A stretch of DNA of 64,000 nucleotides from Diplolepis rosae (GCA_030998225.1 JAPYXD010000522.1:4278001-4342000), one strand, 5' to 3'; positions 9,958 through 22,580 are shown, numbered from the stretch's first letter. The notes: generated by a model not told the origin, from the sequence alone. Numbers and translations: made by a program.

Positions 9958-12900
9958 AATCTATATTATTTATGTTTGGTTAAGATTAAAGTTTAAAAAT
10001 TCCTTTGAAGGTCCGAATCACTTCTGTTCCGAAAAATCAATCTATCTGTGATAAACACTCATAAGAAAAGAATTCGTTTACAAAAGTGTTTATAAAAAAA
10101 GTAATTGTTAACTTATGTGAATATTTCGGTGCAAATTATGACTCTTATGAAAAATCGAAGCAGCTAGAGTCAAACAAAAAATTTTTTCGACGAGGAATAC
10201 ACGCAAGTAAGAATTTGTTTCTAAAAAATTTTTATAATAATTAACTTGAATATTAATAGAACTATTTCTGTTCTATGAGAGCAGTTGCAATAATTCTGGC
10301 TAATAGTGAGTTTATTTCAGCATTTTTTCTTAAGTTCTGTATCTGCATTGTTTCCTAATGAATCTTAAACTTTTTTTTTTAAAATGAAAGCTCTTTTAAT
10401 ACACTTTCAATGTACGCAATAAAAAGTTATGAAAACTAAGTGGAACACTTGCAAAACTGCATTTTACTACTAAGCAATTTATAAAAAAAATTCCCTTAGT
10501 TGTAAAATTGAATTTTTTCATGCAACAATGATGATTTTCAATATAAAATAGTGAAATCTATCCATAAAAAAATCAGCATCACCATATCTACTGCTCAGGT
10601 TCGTACAGGTTAATTTTTTATTCAATTGTTTATAAGGGCATAAGTCATAAACTAACAAACTTCCTGACTCCAGGTTTTGCCCACATGATTTGTCAATTAT
10701 AAGAAGTATTTGGACGTTGTTGAAGGGCGCGATATGAGTAAACAAAGCCTTTGAATGATTGTTTATTTAAAAGTCATAAATATTATCGTTTTTTATTTAT
10801 AACTTTTGACGTAATTAATATTTTTTTATGGGCGACATCTAGTTTTCTAGGGTTTTTTATGAGGAAAAAAAAGTTATCACACTATTTCCCGATAAAATGA
10901 AAAGAATCAAAGATATAAGCGAAAAACGTGAAATTTCGTTAAAAATTTATAAATAACCGTAATTTAAACAATGACGTGCATCGATTTGACTCCACGGGAA
11001 AAGATATGTTATTCTACTTATTTTTTTACGCCTAAACTCAAAGTTTCAGCCTGCTCCGAGAAAACATCGCAAAAGGCTGTTTTTTAGACTATATCGCCTG
11101 GACTAAAATCATTATAAAGATTGGCGAATTTTGAGATTGACTGTACCTAGTGTACATCCTTAAAATATAATTTAGTCACGTAGTCTGATTGATACATGGC
11201 GTCAAACTAATTTTTGTGTTTGGAACAAATAAAATTTGTTTTGCATTGTAGCATAATACCGAAACTGATTTGAACTCATTTAAATCTCGTGTTAGAAAAT
11301 CTCAAAATTAAAAGGTATCTATCAATGCTAGAGTATTATTTGAGGGATGATGACTAGATGATGTCCTAAACTATAAGAAAGATTATCTGATTTTGTACAT
11401 ATGAGCAACGAGGAACACCCTTCCTCTGCACGAGGTCCCTTTCAGCAATTCAATTAATGTAATCCGACGCATGGGGTGGTTTAATGTTCAGAAGGGTACA
11501 CCGAAATGTGCATTTAGGGGTGCAACAACGAACAGAATAGTGAATCACTGACACGAGACGCAACGCTTGATATTTTTTTGAAGCAAGTCCACCAATCTTT
11601 TAATATCCATTCGAATTGAACCCTAATCTAAGTTCATTGTTGTCGTCCAATTTAGCAGAATTATTTTCGCGCTTTTTCAACCCACTATCCATTAATCCCT
11701 GTCTGAAAATGAATCGAGACCACATTCCATAACAAGCGATTGTCACACCGTTGTCTATTATGAATCAAACTACGATTTTGTATCATAAAATAATTTTGTT
11801 TAGTCTATTGAAAGAGGTGCATTTTGTAAAACACAATTTATGTTATATGTTGAACAAAATATTTTGCTGAGAAAACAACATCACATATTTTATTAGCAAC
11901 ATGAACTTTTTTCGATGTTACTGAAGTTATTGAACTATATTATAAGCGGGAGCAATTCAGAATTTAAAAAAATGCATTTATCTTTTATATCATAATTTGC
12001 ATGTTGCATGAGCCATTAAATTGTTTCGATTTGCTTACAAAATGTTCCTTGGCGCCATAAGACCGGAGAAACCGTTACAAGTATCTCATATAAACCCTCC
12101 TCGAACCTAAAGAGGAGTTTGACGAAATCATCCCATATCAGTAATTTTTAGCTTAAATTTTAAATGATTATCTCCTCGTCTGATCTGAGATCTAATCAGA
12201 AACCTTAACATGAACAGGAATCAAATTTCGGTTCCAGTCCTTTAAAACTATTCAATTTCAAAAGAATTCAAACATGACTTGGGAAAATGTAGTGAGAATA
12301 CCTTAGGTGAAATCCACTTCTTTTGTGAATTTTACACATTGATAACCTACTCAAGTCAAGTAATTTATCGCAAATTACGTGTGGGAGGTAAGTTAAAAAG
12401 AAATTAAACGAGAATCTGAGGAAGAAATAGCATCCTCAGGATTCCTGACTGATTTCTCGAACGATTCCTGAAATAAGAGATGAGACCTCTATCTCTCACT
12501 TTTTCTCTTGCCATCCTTTTCTATCTTGGCTCAGGTGTACGGCAGTAAATTTAACTCGAGCGTGCAACTATGTTGCTGTCGTACGAAAAAGGGCAGCAGG
12601 ATAGCAAAATGGGTTGGGGAAACAGGGAAAGGATTCCTCTTTCTGAGTGGGAGGGAAGCACTGACTTGTGGTGGAGATCAAAGGTGACCGAGAATTAATA
12701 CAAGTGGGTCCATTTACACCTGGCTCTATTTCTCCATTAGTGTTTCTTTTATGATTATAAAAGAGAGATAAGACAACAAAATCGAAACATTTTTCAATAT
12801 TTTGGTGAGGAAGTCTTTATGTTCGAATCAAATAATACTTTAGCCTCTGATAATCACAGACATTTTATGTAAAAACAGAAAGCAGGGGGGTGACACGTTT

Positions 12901-13017
12901 GCAGGTCCGTATGGAAAAATGTTCTGACTGATAAGGCGCAAACTAGCCTGCCTAAATTCTAATCTGACTCTAATCAGACAAACTGGACTGGCCCTAACCG
13001 CTGTTGTCACAAGTGTA
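9958..13017. other. Long non-coding stretch, nothing firmly recognised
   Basis: No protein-coding exon, RNA gene or paired terminal repeats could be supported. The part from about 11400 to 12740 is less AT-rich and looks like single-copy DNA. It could be intronic or regulatory DNA, but that is inference. Confidence 0.4.
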
Positions 13018-13019
13018 TA

Positions 13020-14778
13020 CCAGGGGTGTCAGTTGAAGTTTGCCGGTTTTTTCAATAAAGAACACACTTAATTCTCAAGGAAATCTCAAAAAAATTGTAT
13101 TCAAAGTATTGATCATTGGTGTTATTTTTATAAAGTGAATTGTAGGAAGGGATAAAATTATAAATTTGTTTCTTAACTCAAATTAGGTTTGGAATTGTAG
13201 AAATAAACACGGCGCTGTAATTAATTAATTTAATGAATCTATTGCACAATAATGAATAATATTTAACTTGGACACATGAACAATTAATAAGATTTTTAAA
13301 GTAAATAACAAACGAATATTAATAATGAGTCAAATAAAACAATACTTTGGAAATTAGCATAAATCACTTGAGTCTTGTGTGCAGTCACTGCCCTTGTCAA
13401 TGTCGAACTGAACTCTTCACTCGAACCCTTGCCAGGTCCAAACTTCCGCCCCCTAAAACTTTCACTTTTCCTTAAAGTAATGGAATTTTCCATGACTCTG
13501 TGCAAATGCTTAATCGGCACGGCGCAACGGCCTGACAACAGTCAAACATAACTTTAGGCAGATTTCATCCTCGACAATTGGATTCTACACATTTTGCCCA
13601 TCTTTCAGGCAAATCATAGATACCATTCCAAAAAAACTTTTTCTCTTTCAAGGCAAACCATTCGACGAGCCATTTTTCGACTTCTTCAAAATTGGCGAAG
13701 CGCTGCTCTGCGAGTGTCCCATCGATGCGAAAAGGTGATAGTCGGACGATGCGAGGTCTGGAGAGTACGGCGGGTGCGATAATATTTCCCAATTCAATGC
13801 TTTTAATGTGTTCTTCACCACTCTAGCGGTATGAGACGGTGCGTTGTCATGTTGTTGGATAACTTTGCCATCTCTTCGGGCCCATTCCAGCCGTTTTCCA
13901 ATCAACGCATGATTCAAATTGATAATTTTTTGTCGGTAGCGATCCGTATTCACCGTCTCACCAGGTTTTAATAACTCGAAATACACCACACCACACTGGT
14001 CCCACCAAACTATTTGGTTTGGTAAGACCATTTGGTCTTACGGCCAAAGCGATTTGGCCTTGGAGTCGATGGGCCGACCTCACCAGGTGAAAGCCATGAT
14101 TTTTTCCGCTTCGGGTTCTCGAAATAAATCCATTTTTCGTCCCCCGTGACAATTCGATGCAGAAAAGATTTCCTTTCGAACCGTTGAAGCAGCATTTCAC
14201 AAATGGTTTTTCGATTTTCCATTTGTCTATCGTTCAGTTGGTGTGGTACCCATTTTCCATACTTTTGGATTTTTCCCATGGCTTTTAAACGTTGGCAAAT
14301 TGCTCCTCGGGTCACATTTAGTGTTTGTGCCAATTGCTGATGCGATTGGGTTGGGTCTTCATCCAATAATGCCTGCAATTCCTCGTCTTCGAACTTTTTC
14401 GCTGCACCAGGATGTTCATTGTCTGTTAAATCGAAATCTCCATTTTTAAATTGACGAAACCATGTCTCACATGTTCTTATCACTGGAGCATGTTCCCCAG
14501 AAGTTTCCACCAGCAATCGATGAGCTTCAACTGCTTTTTTCTTTTGGTGAAATAAGAAAAGCAACGACTGCCGCAAATGCGATTTACTTGGAACGAAACT
14601 CGACATATTCACTGAGGTAAACAACTATGATGCTATTATTTTGGCAGAATGTAATTGTGTATTTTTGAAGGTTATTGTCCATAGAAAAATATGACATAGA
14701 TGTCAAATCATAGAAATGCATACATATCTCTAGCGAAATCTATGAGTGAAACCGGCAAATTTCAACTAACACCCCTGA
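13020..14778 (-). mobile_element. mariner element (copy 2) with two frameshifts
   Basis: The terminal repeats are CAGGGGTGTCAGTTGAAG (left) and the inverse of CAGGGGTGTTAGTTGAAA (right), flanked by TA at 13018-13019 and 14779-14780. At 1759 bp it is longer than the usual 1.3 kb. The extra roughly 450 bp between the left repeat and the transposase stop (about 13060-13560) may be a later insertion. I recognise nothing in it. Confidence 0.9.
13565..14624 (-). pseudogene. mariner transposase, DD34D type, frameshifted
   Basis: A cut-and-paste transposase that would bind its own terminal repeats and use three aspartates to cleave DNA. It starts at 14624 on the - strand (a Met at 14606 in MSSFVPSKSHLRQSLLF is the likelier start). 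It keeps the N-terminal helix-turn-helix region and the WVPHQLND linker. The catalytic signature reads GDEKWIYF, then HDNAPSHTA, then YSPDLASSDYHLF, with 34 residues between the second and third aspartates. The protein lies in three frames: a shift near 14015-14030 and another near 13700-13790. All catalytic residues survive, so the loss of function comes from the shifts. Its C-terminus ends at 13565. Confidence 0.9.
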
Positions 14779-14976
14779 TACGTCATGCGCAAGACTAGAT
14801 AAGCTAGTCGGGCTCTAATTTGCTTTTCTAAACAAATCCAGATTTGTTGACTTGGACTTGAAAGAAAAAGGTAGTTTATTTATATCACATTTAAAAACAA
14901 CGTTTTTACATGATATTACTAATATTTTACACATCCTTAAAAAATTGAAAGTTTCAAAGTTATATTAATCGAGTTA

Positions 14977-15134
14977 TACGAAGAAGAAGAATAAGAAGAA
15001 TACGCTCCGCTGTATGGTTAAAAGCACATGCGCAGCTCAATTTTTACATTACATTCCTCTGTATCGTAATACACAACATTACGCTACTCTCAACTGTAGC
15101 GTAAAAACGAGTTTACGCGCCGGAGGCACATAAA
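14977..15134 (+). repeat. Dispersed foldback repeat, copy D (right end only)
   Basis: It matches 6170-6333, including CGCATG-rich text and the GCGCCGGAGGCACATAAA end. The left part is absent. Confidence 0.75.
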
Positions 15135-15605
15135 ATATTTAGATCACAGTTTCTTGAGTAATAATAATCAGATCGAGTTGATTCTTTCGCAGAAATTTTC
15201 GTAATTCTTTGCCGCTTCTAAACTATCTAGTCGAATGATTTATTTCGCAGAACCTCAATAATACAAACAATGAACGAATTTTTTACAAACTTAAGCTAAA
15301 TAATTACTAAATATATGAGAAATAAAGCGATATTTTTGATTCTGCTCTATGTGTAAATTTATAGCGAAGTTTTTGAGCTAAAGGTTATGAAAATTTTTAT
15401 CATTTACTATTAATATTTTTATTATTTATTCTTATGCCTTTTAAATAACTAAATATCTTTTATGGTAATAACATTTGTTCTCAAAAATACTTTGTTACTG
15501 TAGAAGTTGCGATGTAGGATGGTCGTGCAAGTCGTGCAGAACTACAAACGACTATTTTACCTAGATTCCTCATGAATTTCGAAACCGGTTTTAAAACTTC
15601 TGCTA
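15135..15605. other. AT-rich stretch, nothing recognised
   Basis: No gene or repeat structure is supported. Confidence 0.35.
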
Positions 15606-15607
15606 TA

Positions 15608-16629
15608 AGGTAATGGAACCAATACTCGATCAGTAACCAATACTCGATCACTTCGGTATGAATTCATGTTTATTATGAATTCAAAAAAGCAAAATACTGC
15701 AAAAAAATTGTAACATTTAAAAAAAATACTTAACAATATTATACTGCCCAATACTTATTCAAAAATATAACATAGTGTATGAGAAAAATATTTCCCCTAC
15801 GCGCTCGTTGAATTTCGTGCGTACAGTCGCCTGCGCCGTCGATCAGTGGTGCCGCCAACTCTCATGTGTCCGTGCTAAGTTGGATGATAATCTGGGAAAA
15901 GTTGGAAAAGTCGCATGAGAGAAGGCATTACTAGGCCTATGAAGGCTTTTTCTATTATTACAGACAGGTAATTATAATCAAAAATTTGATTAAATATGTA
16001 AAGAACGCTGATCGTCTTTTGGTATACAAAAAGCGAAGGGGAACCAAAAGTCCGTTTTTTTTAATTCTTAAAAATGAGTTTTTTAACTTCTGGTCGAAAT
16101 TTTATGGTGTTCGATTAGTAAAAACTATAAAAGAAGTGATATTTTTCAAAAATTTTCACATAAATGCTTTAATTTTTGTATGTATGTTTTTGAGGTTATA
16201 TGATTGTTTTGATGTCCATATATACTTTCACAGTGACCTATATTTTAAATTTAACTATGAGTTACAGTACATACTACATTAATAAAATAATCATTTACAG
16301 ATGGTGAAGGTCAGAAAATAAAAACTTTACTCTCCGTAAAACAGTTGATCACAAATGACATGATCGACTATTGGTCCCTTGCTGATCGACTACTGGTTTC
16401 GCGGGGTTTTCGGTGATCGAGTATTGGTACCCAAAAGTAATGTTTTAAAAACGCCTAATTCATTTACAAAACGACACAAAAAAATTTTCTGCGTCTGGAA
16501 TTCGATAAACAAAATCTTTTTCTACAATATATACACAAAAGTTTAATTTATTAATCTAATGCTATACACTTTGAATGGTCGTTTTCCGTAACTTACATGG
16601 ATGCTGATCGAGTATTGGTTCCATTACCT
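15608..16629. mobile_element. TA-flanked non-autonomous element with repeated GATCGAGTATTGG motif
   Basis: The ends AGGTAATGGAACCAATACTC and their inverse (ending 16629) are flanked by TA at 15606-15607 and 16630-16631. The subterminal motif GATCGAGTATTGGT or a close variant recurs at 15625-15655 and again at 16363-16430. A frame of 98 codons at 15986-16282 resembles no transposase and is probably chance. The end sequence is similar in layout to the ends of the 1136-2313 element. Confidence 0.75.
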
Positions 16630-16631
16630 TA

Positions 16632-17912
16632 CACTAATATATTTTACTTGCAATGGAAATTCCAAAACAAATTCGTGGAACTTGAAAATATTTCTCGCAA
16701 GGAAAACCAGTCCCATAAGTGCCCCAATTTGATTTCCAAAGCTAGTTCTTACAAATTTACAAATCATGGAAAACTAGTCTAGAACAATTCTAAGCCAAGT
16801 GGAAAAAAATGTAGTCTAGACTTTCAGAATATTATTCCACGCGGGGTGCTTACCAATAAGAGCTGGTTCTCAGTCATCAGTCTAATGACCATTGCATACA
16901 CAAAAAGTTACTGTTTGATAGAGTTATAGGGTCTTTTTTCAAATGAACAAGTGATTGTTAATAGTAAACTTTACCATTTGATGATTTCATTTTTTGTTGT
17001 TATGGATTATGTGGAATTTTTTCATGGTGTCACATGCCACGTTCAACATTATTTCACGAATTGGACACTGAGATCTAGCGATTTAACGTAATCAGACTTT
17101 TTCTTGTGGGGTCATGATGAGTTTTTTATTTATTCCAACAAATTAAAAACTATTATTATAATTATTTATTTTTATTTCAACTTAAGGTTTTATTGCTGTT
17201 GTTGGGAAACTCCATACAATTGTAACAATAAAATAAAGTAGTTGAAAAGGAACTCCGGTATAGAGAAAAGTTTTGCCCACCTGCTTATTTTCAAAACGAC
17301 AACAAATATATTTTTGGAATTAGGTGATACAGTAACGAGGTAGGTGAAAATAAAACAATAAACAAAAAAGTTGCAATCCACTTCACAGCTCTGCCGCGTT
17401 TCCGGGGTTTACAGAAGCCAACAGGTGAACAAGCTAAGCATGTTTTAGCATTCACTATAATAAATTTTGGAAACTAGAGCTTTTTTCGTCAAGGTCTTAT
17501 ACGTCCTTTCATCCCTAGTCACACTAAATGACTAAATACTCAACATAGTTAGCTGCGTGATTGCATAACCTCCACGTTACCTCTTTCAGAACTAATTTAT
17601 TACTCAACGATCATCTCCGCTCACGCTCGATCAGATCAGAGTGGAATGAGGATGTCCTCTCGGCCTCCCCCTCGCCCTTCACAACCCCCTACCATTTAAC
17701 AGCATATCCCCAAGGACGTTTGAAATTATAAACATTCTTTTTAACGAGGCTTATTAATTAATTAATGATATGATTTAATTTCTATAAATATCTACATTTT
17801 CAAATGTACTAATTTCCCTTAAATATATCATACACAGTAAAAAGAAAACCTTTAATTTGTTACGTCTTACGGAATATTTTGTCTTAGAATCAACTTCCCG
17901 GGATATAAGTGC
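16632..17912. other. Non-coding stretch, nothing firmly recognised
   Basis: No exon or element could be supported. Positions 17570-17710 are locally richer in C and pyrimidine tracts. Confidence 0.35.
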
Positions 17913-17916
17913 TTAA

Positions 17917-18544
17917 AGGGGGAGACTCATGTAAATGATTAAAAAAAAAATGGATTTTTTTTTATTGCAACAAAATGAATACTTTGAAGAATCAGAAGGG
18001 CTGCTGTATGGCGCAGGAATTGCAGATTAGAAGAAAACATAAGTAAGTAGTAAAATATCATGATTTCTTCAGCTCCAAACCTTTAATCGCGTTTTTCTCG
18101 AAATGATATTTTTCAAACTGGTTCAAAATATGTTAAATTAAACAATACTTTTTACACAATTAAACAAGAAAAAAATGCTGAAAATTCAATAATTTTTTTA
18201 AATCATGTTCAAAATATTCAATTCTGCATTTTTTATTCAAATTTTTTCATTCATCTTGTACAGAATATCATCAAAAGTAAAAATCTTTGTCATTTTTCAG
18301 ATTCCAATAGATGCAGCTTACGCAATCATGCACACCGTTTGGGGCCTCTTGTGAAAATATAGTTACTTTGACGCCATTAAAGTCCGCCATTTTGTATCAA
18401 GTGCTAAATTTGACTGTGATTTTAAGGTGTATAAAGTATAGATAATATATCGTGAAAATTTGAATAAGATCTGTCGAATAGTTTTTATTTTATAGCCTTA
18501 AATAAATAGTATTCATTTTTGGTCATTTACATGAGTCTCCCCCC
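17917..18544. mobile_element. piggyBac-like MITE, TTAA-flanked
   Basis: The ends GGGGGAGACTCATGTAAATG and their inverse are flanked by TTAA at 17913-17916 and 18545-18548. It is 628 bp and has no transposase. The TTAA target points to piggyBac-type mobilisation. Confidence 0.8.
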
Positions 18545-18548
18545 TTAA

Positions 18549-19225
18549 GTACACAAGAGACAAGTTATTACTAATATGTTGAAAACTGAAATGCACACTA
18601 AAATGAAACCAAACTGCAGCGGGCTTTTTTTCGTGAATAGCACTCAAGTGATACATTGCAAAAATGCGTTTAAAAATTTCCATGAAGAAAAAAGTCGGCA
18701 TGCCCATTTGAGGTGTCTTCCGAGGGGCTGTTCACTGTTGCATCTGATTTTAAGTTATAGAAAGATTTAACGCATTCGTAAATGATGTCAAACGATTTCT
18801 TATTGTAATGCGGTTAAATAGAGATTTCAACGGATTCCAAAAAGCGACGAAGGATTCGTAAGCTTTTCGTCTTTCGTCAGCACTATTGCTCTTTGAGGGA
18901 AAGGACTCGTGTCTTATTTATTTCGCCTTATTCCGGCTTATTTTCGGTTGCGCGAACAATGACTCACACTATTATCAGTGTTACGCAGACCTTTTCGTAC
19001 TTCATCGTATCCTTAAGATACGATCAAATTAGTTCAGAACCCTCGAATTCTTTACAAATAATTTCCGAAAAATCCAATAATAATATGGCTGTGGCTTCCC
19101 GGCATAACGATACAAGTCAATTTTTCGCGAAATTGAGATTTTATCGAAATAATAATTTTCGACTAGTCCCTTTTCATTTGGTTAGTCCCAAAATCCCGAA
19201 AACTGTAACCCTCGCCCAGAAAAAT
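18549..19225. other. Non-coding stretch, nothing recognised
   Basis: A 127-codon open frame at 18893-19276 has no motif I recognise and runs into a tandem repeat, so I do not call it a gene. Confidence 0.35.
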
Positions 19226-19330
19226 GATGTGCCCAATGACACAAGTCATCTCTTTGAAAAATTGTGTTCGGCATAACGACACATGTCAGCTCTCTGAAAA
19301 ATTATGCCTGACATAACGACACAAGACATT
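19226..19330. repeat. Short tandem repeat, 40-bp period
   Basis: Units of the type AACGACACATGTCAGCTCTC followed by TGAAAAATT recur at about 19232, 19273 and 19313. A related unit lies upstream near 19100. Confidence 0.7.
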
Positions 19331-19550
19331 GGCTTTGCATTTAACCTCTATTGTCATCAATTTATTTATACAAGATATCTTTAATTGTTATTGAATAAAA
19401 TATAGTTATCACACCTAGTTAACAAGTTAAAATTCATCGAAATTTAAAGTTTAAAATATTTTTTTATTTTCACAGTGTATACGTGTATACGTTGATGTTG
19501 ATAGTTAACTTTTAGAGTCCATGGTTAATAAAAACTTAAAGTTTTACATG

Positions 19551-19590
19551 ATCAAACGTTTCGGTTCTGATCGGAGCCCTCATCAGTGAT
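19551..19590 (-). ncRNA. Hammerhead ribozyme-like motif (type I, no stem III loop)
   Basis: On the - strand it reads CUGAUGAG, then a degraded stem II, then CCGAAAC, then the cleavage triplet GUU. Stem I can form from AUCA before the core and UGAU after the triplet. Stem III is only AC paired with GU with no loop. Because ACGU is self-complementary, two molecules could pair through it. This form is known from Penelope-like retroelements. Stem II here has mismatches, so activity is uncertain. Confidence 0.6.
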
Positions 19591-19789
19591 TCATTTTGGA
19601 TCTGAAAAATATATATCGTAAAACAATTCCGCTAACTTAGGGTTTGTTTGATGAGGAATTTTATTATTTTCGTCTTTTTATATGCATCGAAAAAAACTAA
19701 TTGAACTCTGATTGTACCAACACTAATAAATGTGTTGTCCGATGTGTAAATTAAGTATTAACTACGTCCTTTATGGAAATTAGCGAGAA

Positions 19790-20010
19790 CTAAACAACAG
19801 CATTGTGCCATCTTGATTAAGATGATCACCTGACTTTTTTGTTTTATCTCTGAGAATCAATTCGATCATCTCGAGGGTAAGATCGATCATCCCAAATGAT
19901 CGATTTGATCATCTCAGAAGGTAGACAAGAGTGTAAACAAGATGTTCAACTTGACCATCCCAGAGGGCTGACTTAATTATCCTAACAGTCATCAAGAAAT
20001 AGTGCATTTT
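19790..20010. repeat. Cluster of GATCATC motifs
   Basis: GATCATC or its inverse, often followed by YC, occurs about seven times in about 200 bp. No element boundaries are clear. Confidence 0.5.
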
Positions 20011-20079
20011 AGATGAACAAATCATTTTTGTTTCAAGAAAAAGTTCTTTTGAGCTAAAAAATATTTGATAGGGCGAATT

Positions 20080-20410
20080 CAGTACTGTATTTCTTTGATT
20101 TAAGTAATATTTTTTTCTGTGTATATATCTTTTTTCTTAAGCTAAACAAATAAAATTTTAGCTAAATAAAAAAAATCTAATTTAAACAAAATTTATTTTT
20201 AAATCAAACAAATATGGGCAAACAAACAATAATTCAAACAAGAATTCTAGTGCTTTCAAAAAAATATTTCTTTATATCAAACAAACAATAATTTAAACAA
20301 AAAGCTTACAAGTTTTTTGAATAAAATATTTGTTTGATTCAAGTAAAATTCGTCAAGTTGTTTGGCCGTATAATAAAGGAATAATTTGTTTGAATCAAAC
20401 AAATGTTTTT
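20080..20410. repeat. Repeat built of TCAAACAAA / TTTGTTTGA motifs
   Basis: The motif and its complement recur about ten times. The region is bounded by TTTTTTCTGTGTA-like and TTTTTCTAAGTGTG-like text, which resembles element ends. No target duplication was found. Confidence 0.45.
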
Positions 20411-21352
20411 CTAAGTGTGTAAAACTGGATATTTGACAAAAGTATAAGAACAGTAATCAATAAGTCTTGTTTTTGCAAATTTTAAAATAAAGCAACAAAT
20501 AAAAGGTGTGATTAAAAAGGATAATAATAGCTTAATGAAAAATTATAATTAAGGACATTGAAAAGCGCTTTTAGTAAATGGAGTTAAAAAATTCAGAAGA
20601 ATGAAGGTGAAGCTTGCAATAACAAAACAAGAAGATCATTACTGATGAAGAATCAACATAAAAGAGTCATCTATCGATAAGATATCGGATAACTCGCAAT
20701 GAAAATTTCCTTCGGCTTCAGTTCTTAACCTTGAGATCAGTGGCCGCCTAATGATAGTGTTCTACGCCCAGCAGGCAGTGCTTTTAATTGGTTCGTAAAT
20801 TCCACGTCAAAGATGCCGCCTTCTATCTCAAAACTTGCAGAGAAAATCACGTCTGCGCAAAGAGTAACAAACTAGCCAGATTGATATCCCGAAAAAGCTC
20901 TGAAGCGTGAGCATAAAAGTCGAGTTTCATATATCCGACCCACTTTCATAGATGGGCTTTGAGAAAGAAAAAAATAACCTCTAAAAGCCTCAGGGGTGGT
21001 GAGGTATTTACAGTTTGTCAACTGTTCTTTCACTATTGTGTAGTTGCACATCGTACCCTTGAACTTTACCGATGTGCAACTCAAACTCACGTAAATCTCT
21101 TAACTCTGTGTGTCACAGGATTCTGAAGTCTTAACCTGCAAAGGGTGAGGAACTATGTACATATACATACGCTGCACACATGCAGGTTAGGAAAAGTGCG
21201 CGAGCGCGAAACCCGTGCTCCAGAAGCTCCTGGATGCACCAGCCTGGATATCCGGGACTGCATCAAGTGAGCTCCATACTGTTGCGAATTATAGGTTAAG
21301 TGCCAAAAAACCTAGAGCCTAAAGCGAGTTAAAAATACAAATTTCATTGTCT
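20411..21352. other. Less AT-rich single-copy stretch, no gene recognised
   Basis: The segment 20690-21270 has a more balanced base composition than its surroundings. I see no exon with convincing coding pattern or flanking splice sites. It may be regulatory or intronic. Confidence 0.35.
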
Positions 21353-21360
21353 ACAAGATG

Positions 21361-21776
21361 TAGGGTGACCATAATTGATTTTTGAAAAGTAGGACAAAAA
21401 GGTTTGAAAAATGAGGACAAAGTAGGACAATTTATTTAAAAAGGAGGACAAAGTAGGACAGAAAAGTGATTATTTTATTGAATGTTATCAACGCTTAACA
21501 TCTCATATTTTCAATTTTGAACCCTGATGCATTTTAATTAATAATCTATTGAGTTGAAAGATTATTTGTGAGTTGTTGAGGTTTGCCAATTAATGAAGAA
21601 TTCGTTAGATGGCTCAGAATGATAAAATTTTGTACAAAAAAAGATCCAAAAGTTGATTAAAAAATAAAAATTTATCATTTGAAAAATCCGGACAAAGTCA
21701 AAAATCCTGTAGGACAAATTACACAAGTCCTAAAATGAGGACATGTCCGGGGAAATCCGGACGGATTGTCACCCTA
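21361..21776. mobile_element. hAT-type MITE with perfect 8-bp target duplication
   Basis: The ends are TAGGGTGACCAT and ATTGTCACCCTA, flanked by ACAAGATG at both sides (21353-21360, 21777-21784). An 8-bp duplication with TAGGG ends is characteristic of hAT. The motif GGACAAAGTAGGACA and shorter relatives recur inside near both ends. It is 416 bp with no coding capacity. Confidence 0.85.
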
Positions 21777-22339
21777 ACAAGATGGCAACTGAGACCAAAA
21801 TGGAGACCTAACTCTTACGAATCAATTTATTCAGGTTTGACTTTCTACACGTTAAAATGAGAAGCAAAACAATTGATACAGATGCAGATAAAAACATTTT
21901 CAATAATTCTTAAATATTTCAAATGGGAACCTCTATTTTTATTCTAAATTAGGATTCTCCATTAAAAAATACGTAAATTTTATTCGAAATAGTAGTTGGT
22001 TTTTAATTTGGCTTTAGGGTCCAGAAATAATGTAACCCTATTTTGGTGTAAACTTTGGTAAATTTATGATTTATTCGAAAAAAATTTTAAATTAAAAAAA
22101 AGATTTTCACCCCACACCCCCAGGGTGGGTAGTGTGGGGTAAATTTTTGCGCAGTCGCTTCCCCCTCTCAAAAATAAAAGGTTTATATGGCGAAATGTCT
22201 TCGTATTTCGTGAGATATTTCGATGTATCAAGATAAAAAACTCACCCTCTAAGAAAAATATTCACATAGAATGGTTTTAATTTGAGATTTTGTAACTGTC
22301 TACTTTATCAGGACATAAGTTTCAATATCAAATAGGATA

Positions 22340-22580
22340 TTTTAAAAACCCGGGCTCGAATCCCGGTACAGTCGAAAACGTCTTTTTTTCAAAACTAAAC
22401 TCGAACCCGTAACACTACAAACTCGAATTCCTTTCAACGTCCAAACAAAAGTATAATTCAAAATTTCAAGAATTCGAAACCGTTGTAATCCTCAAAATAC
22501 AAAAAACACGACCAAATTTGGACTAAAATCATTACCCTGAATAAATAATTATGAAAAAACTAAGAAAAAAGAAGGCAACC
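22340..22580 (+). repeat. SINE fragment (T-arm) followed by a dispersed repeat
   Basis: Positions 22353-22370 form a tRNA T-arm (CCGGGCTCGAATCCCGG) followed by CAGTCGAAAACGTC and a T run. The same tail follows the tRNA-like sequence at 41780-41852, so both belong to one SINE family. Positions 22390-22580 match the repeat at 7874-8075. Confidence 0.55.

Noticed and set aside
10518..10745. A - strand frame of 75 codons containing GSLLVYDLCPYKQLNKKLT, faintly like Yellow/royal jelly proteins
   Set aside because: The likeness is confined to a few common residues; there are no splice sites, no neighbouring exons and no second conserved block.
15986..16282. A 98-codon frame inside the 15608-16629 element as a transposase
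   Set aside because: It has no DDE/D motif or helix-turn-helix and is dominated by AT-rich codons.
18893..19276. A 127-codon open frame
   Set aside because: No recognised motif, an AT-rich context, and the end runs into a 40-bp tandem repeat.
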